A stretch of 64,000 nt of DNA. It comes from Chungangia koreensis. GTDB lineage: Bacteria; Bacillota; Bacilli; Bacillales_A; Planococcaceae. Shown piece by piece: positions 44,374 through 53,100 of this stretch (positions within the stretch are counted from its first letter, which is position 1; every line of letters begins with the position of its first letter). Location of the stretch: assembly GCF_042651785.1 (NCBI RefSeq), contig NZ_JBHSEC010000002.1:62001-126000 (forward strand). Direction: 5' to 3'. Below the pieces are notes generated by a model. The model saw only the letters and a list, made by a program, of their open reading frames with translations. It made no database searches and was not told the origin of the DNA. The position numbers and the translations under genes are program-made.

Positions 44374-44402
44374 ATTGTACAGTGTATTTTCCAGACAATC
44401 AA
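44374..44402 (-). promoter_or_regulatory. SigA-type promoter for lepB-rbgA
   Basis: TTGATT (44397-44402), 17 bases, TACAAT (44374-44379) on the minus strand, between the rplS terminator and the lepB start. Confidence 0.65.
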
Positions 44403-44452
44403 AAAGAAAAGAATGCTACTTCTACTGTATCCTTTTATGTAGAACGCTTAAA

Positions 44453-44497
44453 CAAAAAAATAGAAAAGAAAAGGACTTGGCACTAAAAGCCAGGTCC
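44453..44497 (-). terminator. Intrinsic terminator after rplS
   Basis: A 9-bp stem GGACCTGGC/GCCAAGTCC (44489-44497 with 44473-44481, one wobble) with a seven-base loop, followed on the minus strand by TTTTCTTTTCTATTTTTTT. It stands 18 bases after the rplS stop. Confidence 0.93.
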
Positions 44498-44515
44498 TTT
44501 TCTGGAAGTACAAGA

Positions 44516-44860
44516 TTATCGAATTTCTTTGATACGTGCTGCTTTACCACGAAGGTTACGCAAGTAGTACAATTTCGCACGACGAACTTTACCGCGACGA
44601 ATAACTTCAAGCTTAGCGATTTTTGGTGTGTGTATAGGGAATGTACGCTCAACGCCTACACCGTAAGAGATTTTACGGACTGTAAAAGTTTCGCTGATTC
44701 CGCCACCACGACGTTTAATAACAACGCCTTCGAAAAGCTGGATACGTTCACGAGTTCCTTCAACAACCTTCACGTGCACGCGTACTGTATCACCAGGACG
44801 GAATGCAGGAAGATCAGTACGAAGCTGTTCTTTCGTGATTTCTGAAATAATGTTTTGCAT
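44516..44860 (-). CDS. rplS: 50S ribosomal protein L19
   Basis: Large-subunit protein at the subunit interface. The 114-residue product shows [29 protein letters not shown] and the end [20 protein letters not shown] typical of L19 (B. subtilis 115). Its leader of about 85 bases carries an L19-type structure and its own SigA promoter, so the gene is controlled separately from trmD, which lies upstream across a 505-base gap. Confidence 0.98.
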   Translation of the reverse strand: MQNIISEITKEQLRTDLPAFRPGDTVRVHVKVVEGTRERIQLFEGVVIKRRGGGISETFTVRKISYGVGVERTFPIHTPKIAKLEVIRRGKVRRAKLYYLRNLRGKAARIKEIR

Positions 44861-44871
44861 CGTTTTCTCTC

Positions 44872-44948
44872 CTTATACAGATGCTCATACACGCTTTTTC
44901 TGCTGCAGCGGAACACCGTAATTATGCACTTCGCATAGAAGTACAAAA
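44872..44948 (-). ncRNA. Ribosomal protein L19 leader
   Basis: The transcribed leader of rplS contains TATGCGAAGTGCATA, a hairpin, then ACGGTGTTCCGCTG and GCAGCAGAAAAAGCG, the pattern I recall for the Firmicute L19 leader (Rfam L19_leader). By family knowledge it is an autoregulatory RNA for L19. Edges are approximate. Confidence 0.7.
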
Positions 44949-44951
44949 TAG

Positions 44952-44980
44952 ATGTTAACACATTGCGTGTCAGCGTGCAA
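44952..44980 (-). promoter_or_regulatory. SigA-type promoter for rplS
   Basis: TTGCAC (44975-44980), 17 bases, TAACAT (44952-44957) on the minus strand. It starts transcription just before the L19 leader and downstream of the structured trmD-rplS element. Confidence 0.65.
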
Positions 44981-45032
44981 GCACCAATTACTATATTATC
45001 GGAAGTTATCTATATAGTTTCCTTCGGAATCC

Positions 45033-45142
45033 GGGAGGGAGGATTGCTTAGGCCCGCACGATGCGGGTCATGCGTCCGTTGCCACAGGACGTGGCGAACT
45101 TAGGACGCCTTCCTCTAAGGAGTCTTCGCAATCCTCTCTCCC
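45033..45142. repeat. Structured inverted-repeat element A between trmD and rplS
   Basis: Outer arms GGGAGGGAGGATTGC (45033-45047) and GCAATCCTCTCTCCC (45128-45142) pair at 14 of 15 positions. Inside lie a 6-bp stem CCCGCA/TGCGGG with three-base loop (45053-45067) and a long hairpin: GCGTCC with GGACGC, GTT with AAC and GCCAC with GTGGC (45072-45108, loop AGGAC). It is richer in G+C than its surroundings. AGTT-C-TTCC-like sequence flanks both sides (from 45013 and from 45143), which could be a degenerate target duplication. It looks like a dispersed non-coding repeat or MITE-like element, or a structured RNA; no coding capacity. Confidence 0.6.
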
Positions 45143-45166
45143 TATAGTTCTTCCTTTTACATATTG

Positions 45167-45345
45167 AGCGCCTCGCGAAGCGGAAGCGCCTGTACTATTT
45201 CGCAAAATTATGATGAATGATTATAATTATTGTTTAGCCAACACCAGCGAGTCGCCTCGCAAGGGGAAGGCGGAGACGTAAGACTGGTGACGATTAAGTC
45301 ACCGAGGCTTACGGCGGGAGCCCTCCACAAAGCGGCGAGCGAAAT
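45167..45345. repeat. Structured GC-rich element B between trmD and rplS
   Basis: Begins with GCGCCTCGCGAAGCGGAAGC (45169 on), then an AT-rich spacer (45197-45240), then a stem CGCCT/AGGCG (45253-45257, 45268-45272) and a long hairpin CGTAAG-GGTGAC-loop-GTCACC-CTTACG (45277-45313), ending GGGAGCCCTCCACAAAGCGG. The style (GAGGCTTACGGCGGGAGCCC) resembles GC-rich intergenic repeats common in Bacillales genomes, by recollection. No T run, no open reading frame of interest. With element A it fills the gap from the trmD stop to the rplS promoter. Confidence 0.55.
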
Positions 45346-45365
45346 TAGCTGCAATAACTCTCAAT

Positions 45366-46103
45366 TTAACTATTTTGATTCTTCAATTGCTCCAAGTACT
45401 TTTTCTGATGATCGGATAACGGGGCATTTTCCAGCAAATCGGGTCTGCGTTCAAATGTGCGAAGGATCGATTGCTCTTCTCTCCATCGGTCAATCATCGC
45501 ATGGTTTCCGGAAAGCAATACATCCGGCACTTTCATCCCCCTAAAGTCAGCGGGTCTTGTATAATGCGGGTGTTCCAACAAGCCGGTTGAAAAAGAATCC
45601 TTAACCGGTGAATCTTCATTACCGAGAACCCCTGGCAGAAGGCGGACAACACTATCGACAATTGTCATCGCTGCCAGTTCGCCACCTGTCAATATGAAGT
45701 CTCCAATTGAAATCTCATCAGTCACAAGATGCTGTCGGATCCGTTCATCATAACCTTCATAATGGCCACAAAGCAAAATGAGTTCTTCTTCTTCTGCGAG
45801 CTCTTCTGCCTTTGCTTGTGAAAAACGTTCCCCTTGTGGATCCATTAAGATGACCCGGGGTTTTTGTCTACCTTCCGTTAGAGATTCCACAGCACTGAAG
45901 AACGGTTCGGGCTTCAATACCATACCAGCTCCTCCGCCGTAAGGATAATCATCTACCTGATTATGTTTACCGACAGCGAACTGCCTGAAATCCATTACAG
46001 AAAGCTCAACTGCCCCTTTTTCTTGAGCCTTTTTTAAAATTGATGAACCGAAGACACCCTCAAACATATCCGGGAATAAGGAGAGTACATGGATTTTCAT
46101 CAT
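45366..46103 (-). CDS. trmD: tRNA (guanine-N1)-methyltransferase TrmD
   Basis: SPOUT-class enzyme that makes m1G37 in tRNAs reading CNN codons, guarding against frameshifts. The 245-residue protein begins (M)[21 protein letters not shown] and has the trefoil knot with [14 protein letters not shown] near 110, [15 protein letters not shown] near 133 and [15 protein letters not shown] near 175. B. subtilis TrmD has 243. Overlaps rimM by 4 bases; two adjacent ATGs offer the start, the second being the more conserved. Confidence 0.98.
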   Translation of the reverse strand: MMKIHVLSLFPDMFEGVFGSSILKKAQEKGAVELSVMDFRQFAVGKHNQVDDYPYGGGAGMVLKPEPFFSAVESLTEGRQKPRVILMDPQGERFSQAKAEELAEEEELILLCGHYEGYDERIRQHLVTDEISIGDFILTGGELAAMTIVDSVVRLLPGVLGNEDSPVKDSFSTGLLEHPHYTRPADFRGMKVPDVLLSGNHAMIDRWREEQSILRTFERRPDLLENAPLSDHQKKYLEQLKNQNS

Positions 46104-46609
46104 AACAGCCCATCAATCACTTCAATCGTGATTTTCTTCTCATCTATATTTACTTCTTTTACAACGTCTTCGATATACGGGATATAATGAGTTTTCTCTT
46201 TTCCTTTTACCGCCCAGACGTCATTTGCTCCAGTTTGAATAATTTCAGTGATCGTCCCAATTTCTTCCCCTTCTAAACCAACGACTTGGCAGCCGATGAT
46301 TTCATGAAAGTAGAATTCATCTTCTTCCAACTCTGAAAGTTGATCCTCTGATACCTTCAGAACGCCGTCCCTTAACGGTTCAACATCATTAATCGTCGGA
46401 TATCCTTCAAATGTTAGAAGATCAAAATTCTTATGCACTCTGTGACTTGCGACGGTCAACAGGATTGGCTTGTCCGAACCCGGTTTAAAAAAGCCCAGGA
46501 CGTTCCCTACAGCATAACGCTCCTCTGGAAAGTCTGTACGAGAGATGACGCGGACTTCTCCTCTAATGCCATGTGTATTGACGATTTTCCCTACATTAAA
46601 CCATTTCAC
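46100..46609 (-). CDS. rimM: 16S rRNA processing/ribosome maturation factor RimM
   Basis: Assists 30S head maturation by binding S19. The 169-residue protein starts [23 protein letters not shown] and has the C-terminal PRC-barrel ([22 protein letters not shown] to [23 protein letters not shown]). It begins at GTG with TAGGGGG 8 bases upstream. A terminator stands between it and khpA; ylqD, found here in B. subtilis, is absent. Confidence 0.97.
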   Translation of the reverse strand: MKWFNVGKIVNTHGIRGEVRVISRTDFPEERYAVGNVLGFFKPGSDKPILLTVASHRVHKNFDLLTFEGYPTINDVEPLRDGVLKVSEDQLSELEEDEFYFHEIIGCQVVGLEGEEIGTITEIIQTGANDVWAVKGKEKTHYIPYIEDVVKEVNIDEKKITIEVIDGLL

Positions 46610-46626
46610 ATGAAAAACCCCCTAAC

Positions 46627-46656
46627 AAAAAAGGAAGGAACACGGGCTCCCTCCTT
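46627..46656 (-). terminator. Intrinsic terminator between khpA and rimM
   Basis: A 9-bp stem AAGGAGGGA/TCCTTCCTT (46648-46656 with 46631-46639, one wobble) with an eight-base loop and TTTTTTG after it on the minus strand. It lies 4 bases past the khpA stop and ends 18 bases before the rimM start. Confidence 0.85.
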
Positions 46657-46660
46657 TTTC

Positions 46661-46894
46661 TTAATCCAAAATATCGACAAATGTCTTTTTCTTATGGTGA
46701 CTGTTTGCTGCTGAGTAAACGATCGTCCGGATTGCTTTCGCGACCCTTCCTTGCTTTCCAATGACCTTCCCCATATCTTCAGGATGGACAGAAAGCTTAT
46801 AGACGATACGGCTAGCATTTTCGTCCTTTTCAATTCGGACTTCTTCCGGATGATCAACTAAAGGTTTAACAATCGTTTGGATCAGCTGCTCCAT
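46661..46894 (-). CDS. khpA: KH-domain RNA-binding protein KhpA (YlqC)
   Basis: A 77-residue single type-II KH domain with the GKVIGKQGRVAKAIRTIV RNA-binding loop near residues 42-59. Homologues in Firmicutes partner with KhpB (Jag/EloR) and bind many RNAs, affecting cell elongation and division. It starts 14 bases after rpsP and ends at a terminator. Confidence 0.95.
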   Translation of the reverse strand: MEQLIQTIVKPLVDHPEEVRIEKDENASRIVYKLSVHPEDMGKVIGKQGRVAKAIRTIVYSAANSHHKKKTFVDILD

Positions 46895-46908
46895 ACAGAC
46901 GCCTCCGA

Positions 46909-47181
46909 TTATTTGCTGATTTTAGAGTTATGGAATTTCTCCATGATGCCTTGTTGAGAGAACAAGTTACGTACTGTGTCAGATGGTTGAGCACCATTTT
47001 GAAGCCATTTCAAAGCCAATTCTTCATCGATTTTAACTTCAACCGGTGAAGTAAGTGGATTGTAAGTGCCCACTGTTACGATTTGACGTCCATCACGAGG
47101 AGAACGAGAATCTGCTACAACAATACGATAGAAAGGTGATTTTTTTGCACCCATACGTTTTAAACGAATTTTTACTGCCAT
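46909..47181 (-). CDS. rpsP: 30S ribosomal protein S16
   Basis: The 90-residue protein opens [32 protein letters not shown] (first part [18 protein letters not shown]), the S16 signature, and contains GTYNPLTSP and [18 protein letters not shown]. Length equals B. subtilis S16 (90). It has its own SigA-type promoter in the gap after ffh. Confidence 0.98.
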   Translation of the reverse strand: MAVKIRLKRMGAKKSPFYRIVVADSRSPRDGRQIVTVGTYNPLTSPVEVKIDEELALKWLQNGAQPSDTVRNLFSQQGIMEKFHNSKISK

Positions 47182-47219
47182 TGTTTATTGCACCTCCGAA
47201 TAGTTTCACACAAGATAGT

Positions 47220-47248
47220 ATAATAGCAAGCTTTTTGATGTTTGTAAA
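47220..47248 (-). promoter_or_regulatory. SigA-type promoter for rpsP-khpA
   Basis: TTTACA (47243-47248), 17 bases, TATTAT (47220-47225) on the minus strand, about 30 bases before the rpsP ribosome binding site. Confidence 0.7.
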
Positions 47249-47300
47249 GTGTTTTTTCTTAACACCTTATTTTTTTCGAATAAAGTCCAATTTAAATTAG

Positions 47301-48653
47301 TTATCTGAAAAGTGAATCTAAACCAGGCATGCGTTTTTTCTTCTTGCCTGTTGTCATACCTGACATTTGTTTCATCATTTTCTTCATTTCTTCAAACTGT
47401 TTTAACAGACGGTTCACTTCCTGAATAGAAGTCCCTGACCCCTTCGCAATCCGTTTTTTCCGGCTTGAATTGATCATTTCAGGTGTTGCTTTTTCCTGTT
47501 TGGTCATGGAATAGATGATCGCCTCGACACGCCCCATCTGTTTTTCATCCACTTTTGCATTTTCAAGCCCTTTGATTTTATTGGCCCCAGGAAGCATTTT
47601 CAGTATTTCATCAAGTGGCCCCATCTTTTTGACTTGTTGAAGTTGCTCAACGAAATCATCAAGGGTGAAGCTCTGTGTCCGGAACTTTTCTTCCAGTTCC
47701 TTCGCCTTACTTTCATCGACTGTGGCCTGCGCTTGTTCGATCAGGGTCATGACATCGCCCATACCTAAAATACGGGACGCCATCCGATCTGGATGGAATG
47801 GTTCTAAAGCATCCATCTTCTCACCCATACCGACAAATTTGACCGGTTTTTCAGTGACTGAACGAATAGATAAAGCTGCACCACCGCGTGTATCGCCGTC
47901 AAGCTTCGTCAAGACGACTCCGGTAATACCGAGAGTTTCATTGAAACTTTGGGCAACATTAACAGCGTCTTGACCTGTCATTGCATCGACAACAAGGAAA
48001 ATCTCATCCGGTTGCTTAAGCTCCCGAATATCCTTAAGCTCCTGCATCAGTTCTTCGTCAATATGAAGTCGACCTGCTGTATCGACGATGACCACATCAT
48101 TGTGATCTTCCTTCGATTTTTCCAGAGCCTGTCGAACAATTTCAACCGGCGAAACATCTGTCCCCATCGAGAAGACAGGTAAACTAAGCTGTTTACCCAA
48201 TGTTTCAAGTTGCTGGATAGCCGCTGGGCGGTATACGTCAGCAGCCACAAGCAACGGTTTTCGGTTGTATTTTTTTCTAAGTAAATTTGCAAGCTTACCG
48301 GAAGTAGTTGTTTTACCTGCCCCTTGTAAACCGACCATCATAATAACCGTCGGTGGTTTCTTGGCAAATTGAATCGAAGACTGTTCCCCGCCCATCAATT
48401 CGGTTAACTCATCTTTTACGATTTTAATAACCTGTTGGCCTGGGGTAAGGCTTGTCATCACTTCTTGCCCAACCGCCCGTTCACTCACGCGTTTGACAAA
48501 GTCTTTGACAACCTTTAAGTTAACATCCGCTTCGATCAATGCAAAACGGACTTCCCTCATCATTTCCTTGACGTCTGCTTCGGAAATTTTCCCTTTACCT
48601 TTGATTTTTTGGATAGTGCCTTGCAGCCGCTCGGCTAATCCTTCAAATGCCAT
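47301..48653 (-). CDS. ffh: Signal recognition particle GTPase Ffh
   Basis: SRP54 homologue that binds signal sequences and the scRNA and docks with FtsY. The 450-residue protein has N and G domains with G1 VGLQGAGKTTTSGKL near residue 105-118, DVYRPAAIQQLE, G3 DTAGRLHIDEEL near 188 and G4 TKLDGDTRGGAAL near 246, followed by the methionine-rich M domain (from about 300) ending MKKMMKQMSGM and a basic tail. Follows ylxM by 12 bases. Confidence 0.98.
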   Translation of the reverse strand: MAFEGLAERLQGTIQKIKGKGKISEADVKEMMREVRFALIEADVNLKVVKDFVKRVSERAVGQEVMTSLTPGQQVIKIVKDELTELMGGEQSSIQFAKKPPTVIMMVGLQGAGKTTTSGKLANLLRKKYNRKPLLVAADVYRPAAIQQLETLGKQLSLPVFSMGTDVSPVEIVRQALEKSKEDHNDVVIVDTAGRLHIDEELMQELKDIRELKQPDEIFLVVDAMTGQDAVNVAQSFNETLGITGVVLTKLDGDTRGGAALSIRSVTEKPVKFVGMGEKMDALEPFHPDRMASRILGMGDVMTLIEQAQATVDESKAKELEEKFRTQSFTLDDFVEQLQQVKKMGPLDEILKMLPGANKIKGLENAKVDEKQMGRVEAIIYSMTKQEKATPEMINSSRKKRIAKGSGTSIQEVNRLLKQFEEMKKMMKQMSGMTTGKKKKRMPGLDSLFR

Positions 48654-48665
48654 GCCTGCCGCCTC

Positions 48666-49001
48666 CTAATCCCATTCTTTTAATCGGTCAATCAATTCGA
48701 GCATTTCAGCCGGTTCTGCATTTCCGGATTTCACTTTTTCTGCCAGTTCATTAATAATTGCTTTCCGGTGCTGGAATTTCTCGAAAAGCATTAGCTTTCT
48801 CTCGTATTCCTCCAGCATAGCACCAGTTCTCCGGATATTATCATAAACAGCCTGCCTGGATATTTCATATTCTTCTGCGATCTCTCCTAAGGACAGATCA
48901 TCCAAATAATAATATTCCATATAGCTCCGTTGCTTTTCCGTCAATAAAGCTTGGTAAAAGTCAAAGAGGAAGTTCATGCGCGTTGTCTTTTCTAATTGCA
49001 T
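48666..49001 (-). CDS. ylxM: YlxM, SRP-associated helix-turn-helix protein
   Basis: A 111-residue sigma-70-region-4-like helix-turn-helix protein ([23 protein letters not shown] near residues 36-58; here [16 protein letters not shown]). It is always linked to ffh in Firmicutes and is thought to modulate SRP; the streptococcal homologue binds scRNA and Ffh. The ATG at 49001 ([17 protein letters not shown]) matches B. subtilis YlxM (110) and has GGGGAG 6 bases upstream; the longer frame adds five unsupported residues. Confidence 0.95.
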   Translation of the reverse strand: MQLEKTTRMNFLFDFYQALLTEKQRSYMEYYYLDDLSLGEIAEEYEISRQAVYDNIRRTGAMLEEYERKLMLFEKFQHRKAIINELAEKVKSGNAEPAEMLELIDRLKEWD

Positions 49002-49033
49002 CCGCCACTCCCCCATGCTAAATAGTCTTTAAC

Positions 49034-49062
49034 ATTGTATCCTGATGCTATTTTGCTGTCAA
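49034..49062 (-). promoter_or_regulatory. Strong SigA-type promoter for ylxM-ffh
   Basis: TTGACA (49057-49062, full consensus), 17 bases, TACAAT (49034-49039) on the minus strand, in the 67-base gap after ftsY. This separates SRP genes ylxM-ffh from the smc-ftsY transcript. Confidence 0.82.
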
Positions 49063-49068
49063 GTAAAA

Positions 49069-50094
49069 TTACTTGCTATCTTCTTCCTTATCGCCTTCGG
49101 CCTCTGCTTCTTTCTCAAGCCCTTCAGCAAATAGCCCGTAAACATATTTTTCAGCATCAAACGGTTGGAGATCGTCCATCTTCTCACCCAATCCAACGAA
49201 CTTGACAGGAATCTTTAGTTTACTGCGAATAGCCAGTACGATTCCACCTTTTGCCGTCCCATCGAGCTTTGTCAATACAATCCCTGTTACATTGGTGGCT
49301 TCTTTGAAGGTTTGTGCCTGGATTAAGGCATTTTGGCCAGTTGTAGCATCCAAAGCTAACAATACTTCATGTGGGGCACCTTCGATTTCCCGAGAAATGA
49401 CACGATGAACTTTTTCAAGTTCTTTCATCAAATTGACTTTATTTTGAAGCCGCCCCGCAGTATCACATATGAGAATATCAGCTTTGCGGTTTTTAGCCGC
49501 ACGAATTGCATCATACATGACAGCGGCCGGATCAGAACCTTCTGCTTGGCGGATTACTTCGACACCTACGCGCTCTCCCCAAACTACTAATTGGTCAATT
49601 GCACCTGCACGGAATGTATCCCCAGCAGCAAGCAGGACGTTCTTACCTTCAGATTTAAATTTATGTGCCAGCTTTCCAATGGTTGTCGTTTTTCCAACGC
49701 CATTCACGCCAACCAGCAAAATTACAGTCAGGCCACTCTCCTGAATATTTAATTCAATGGAGTCAGATTCGCCGGATTCGTAAATCTCAACAAGCTTTTC
49801 GGAGATGACCGATTGGATTCCCGCTGTATCTTTAATATTCTTGCGCTGCACTTCAAAACGCAAAGCGTCCATCAATTCCATGACCGTGTCAAAACCGACA
49901 TCCGCTTGGAGAAGGACATCTTCCAACTCTTCGAAAAAATCCTCATCAACCTTACGATATCTTGCCACTAAATCATTTACCTTTGACGTGAATTGATTCC
50001 GCGTTTTTGACAGACCGTCTTTAAACTTATCGGTTACGGAATCTCCCTGTCCGGTAATTTTCTGCTTCAGTTTTTGAAAAAAACTCACATTCAT
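49069..50094 (-). CDS. ftsY: Signal recognition particle receptor FtsY
   Basis: Membrane-associated SRP receptor GTPase. The 341-residue protein has a short acidic-poor N-terminus, then NG domains: G1 [19 protein letters not shown] near residue 132-150, [12 protein letters not shown]3 [13 protein letters not shown] near 220 and G4 [15 protein letters not shown] near 278; the C-terminus is acidic. B. subtilis FtsY has 329. Start is either the ATG at 50094 or a GTG two codons on ([10 protein letters not shown]), which fits AAGGAG spacing better and matches the Bacillus start. Confidence 0.97.
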   Translation of the reverse strand: MNVSFFQKLKQKITGQGDSVTDKFKDGLSKTRNQFTSKVNDLVARYRKVDEDFFEELEDVLLQADVGFDTVMELMDALRFEVQRKNIKDTAGIQSVISEKLVEIYESGESDSIELNIQESGLTVILLVGVNGVGKTTTIGKLAHKFKSEGKNVLLAAGDTFRAGAIDQLVVWGERVGVEVIRQAEGSDPAAVMYDAIRAAKNRKADILICDTAGRLQNKVNLMKELEKVHRVISREIEGAPHEVLLALDATTGQNALIQAQTFKEATNVTGIVLTKLDGTAKGGIVLAIRSKLKIPVKFVGLGEKMDDLQPFDAEKYVYGLFAEGLEKEAEAEGDKEEDSK

Positions 50095-50102
50095 TCTCTC
50101 CT

Positions 50103-53100
50103 TTATGTGACTAACACTTCAGCTTCTTCAGTAAGTTTAACTGATACCAACTTAGAAATCCCTGATTCTTGCATCGTGATTCCATATAGGACATCCGCAC
50201 CCTCCATCGTACCCTTCCGATGGGTGATTACGATGAACTGGGTTTCCCCGCTAAATTTCCTCAAATATCTGCTATAACGAAGAACATTCGCTTCATCAAG
50301 TGCAGCCTCTACTTCATCGAGAATGACAAACGGCACTGGCCGTATATTCAAAATCGCGAACAATAAAGCAATCGCGGTCAACGCCCGTTCTCCCCCAGAA
50401 AGAAGACTCATATTCTGAAGCTTCTTGCCTGGTGGCGATGCCACAATATCCACACCTGTCTCAAGCAGGAGCTCCGGATCCGTCAGTACTAAATCGGCAT
50501 GACCGCCTCCGAAAAGTTCACGGAATACACTTTGGAATTCTCTTCTTACCGCATAGAAAGTCTCGCCAAATCTTGTAATCATCTCTTCATCCATTTCAGA
50601 GATGGTCTGGTATAAAGTTTCCTTTGCTTCGAGTAAGTCTTCCCGTTGTTCAGTCAGGAACACATGACGCTCTGAAACACGGTCATATTCTTCAATTGAA
50701 GCTAAATTGACTGGACCAAGTTCATCAATAGACTGTTTCAGCAATTTGACTGTCCTTCTTGCTTCATCTTCCGGAAGAGTTAACGTATGTCCAGCTGCCT
50801 CTTCAATTGATAGTTCATATGTCTCCTCAAGCTTTGCCGCCAGTGTAGAACGTTCAACCTCTAAACGGTTTTGTCTTATTTCACATGAACGCACTGCATC
50901 CGCATGAATTTTATGGATTTGTTGCAATTCTTTCAGTTTCAGTTCCATTTTTTCCATACGTTCTTGTTCTTTGGTGCGTTCTTCTTTACCGTTCGAAATC
51001 TTGTTCGTCAAACGGTCCTTTTCACTCTGCCATTTCAGAATTGCGGTTGATATCTCTTCTTCTGTCGGCCCATTCGCCCCTTCCCCATTCTGGAACCAAG
51101 CCATTTCCTGAGAAATTCTCTCTAAGCGGGTTTTTGTTGCCGATTGTTCCTGTTCAGAATGGGCAATTTGTTGACGCAAATTGCTTACTTGCTCTTGTAA
51201 AACAGCAGCTTTAGATCGAAGTTCGGCGAAGGTTTCTGTCATTTCATCACGCTTCGCTTGGCTTTCATTTTTAAGAAGGGTAAGCTTTTCAATCGAATGA
51301 TTAATTTCATTCAATTCGGATTTTAACTCGGTCTGTCTCTTTTCAGCTTCCGCCTTACGTTCTTCTAAACTGCTTTGAAGACCCGTAGCATCATTTTTTT
51401 CCGATTCAAACAATGATACGCGATCCCTCAACGATTTCTCTGCTGTCCCCAACTCGCGTAATGCAGAAGCGATGTCCATTTCAAGCTTGCGGAGTTCCTC
51501 ACCCTCCGTACGCAGAACGGACAACTTTGCAGTCAAATCGGCAACCGAAGCTTTAAGATCGGACACTGCAGTTTCGGCGCTTTGAATCGTGCTTTCTAGA
51601 GAAATGAGTTTCCCGGTCAATTGCTCGAGTTCGGCTTTCCGTGAGAATAAGGATGATTGCTGTTTGACAGCGCCCCCTGTCAGGGAACCACCAGCATTCA
51701 CTACATCCCCATCCATTGTGACAACCCTGTACCGATACCCGCATGCTTTTGCAATTTGTGTAGCGCCTTTCAGTTCCTTTGCAACAATGACATTGCCCAA
51801 AAGGTTCTCGACAATGTCTCTATATCTCGGCTCTACAGTAACAAGTTCATCTGCCGTATTTATAAAAGCAGGATGACTTTTGATCGGAGCAAGTGAGGAT
51901 GGCTGGATTTTGCGCGATTTCATCGTGGTCCGCGGTAGGAAGGTTGCGCGCCCTACGCGCTTAGACTTTAACCAAAGAATGGCTTTCCGCGCGCTTTCAT
52001 CCGTATCTGTGATGATATGTTGGAGTGCGGCACCTAATGCGGTTTCAAGTGCTTTGGCATATTCGCCTTCCACTTGGATCAATTCAGCGACAGCTCCGTC
52101 AATGCCAGTCAATTCTCCTTTTTCCCTTGCCACTAAAATTTCTTTAACCCCAGTATAGAAACCGGAGAAGTCCGCTTCAAGTTCCTCGAGTGTTTCTTTT
52201 CTGCCTTTCAGCTGATGCTGAAGCTGATAGGCTTTATAGAGCATTTCCTGTTTCTCATCAAGTGACGTTTTTTCATTCTCCAACTGCTGCTGGCATACTT
52301 GAAAATCTTCTAATTTCTTTTGAAGCCGCTCCTGTATTTCCGAAAGTTCATTTTCTTTCCGTGACCGTTCTGTACTTATCTGCTTAAGTTCTTCGTAGAC
52401 CTCAGTCGAACGGCTGGACATTCGTTTCGATGCCTCATTCTGCTGGATCATCTGCTGTTCAATATGCTTCATTTCATTTCGGACAGTCGCTTCCTCATTC
52501 AAGCGTTCGATGTAGATACTTTTTTGTTCCTCAATCTCATCTTCAATTTCGGAAGCCGAACGTTTCAATAAATCTTCGATGTCACGCATTTCCTTCCGGA
52601 TGGCAGACAATTCTGACTGGCGATTTTCCAAAGCTTGACAGTCCTCTTCAATTCTCATTGAAAATTGATTCAGCTTTACTTCTTCATCTTCACTGTTCGC
52701 AGTAAGAGCTTGCAGTTTTTCATCAGCATTTTGGCGTTTTTCAGCCATAAGTAGTTTTCTGCCTTCCCAACGTTCCACTTCAGAGCTTGCTTCAACAAGC
52801 TCACCTTGGGCTTGCTCAATTGTTTGATCGATTGTTGACAAAAGCTTTCTAATTTCTGAAAGCTCCTCTTCCTTCGATAAAATCTTCGCCGCAAAATCTT
52901 GTTCGTTTTTACTATGAGTCTTCAATTCTTCCGTCAACTGAAGAAGGTCATTCGATAACCGTTGACCGTCTTGCCCTAATAATGCGATCTCAATATCTTT
53001 TAATTCTGCAGACATACTTAAAAAATCGGAAGCTGCGGAGGCTTGCATCTTAAGCGGCTCCAATCGATCATCCAATTCCCTTAAAATATCAAGTACACGG

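Noticed and set aside
45230..45544. Plus-strand open frame of 104 codons over the trmD-rplS gap and the trmD 3' end
   Set aside because: It runs through structured non-coding repeats and then antisense to trmD; no ribosome binding site, no family resemblance.
47245..47276. Possible terminator after ffh
   Set aside because: The inverted repeat AAGGTGTT/AACACTT is followed on the minus strand by TACAAAC, which is the rpsP -35 region and not a T run; the T run is on the plus strand where no gene ends.
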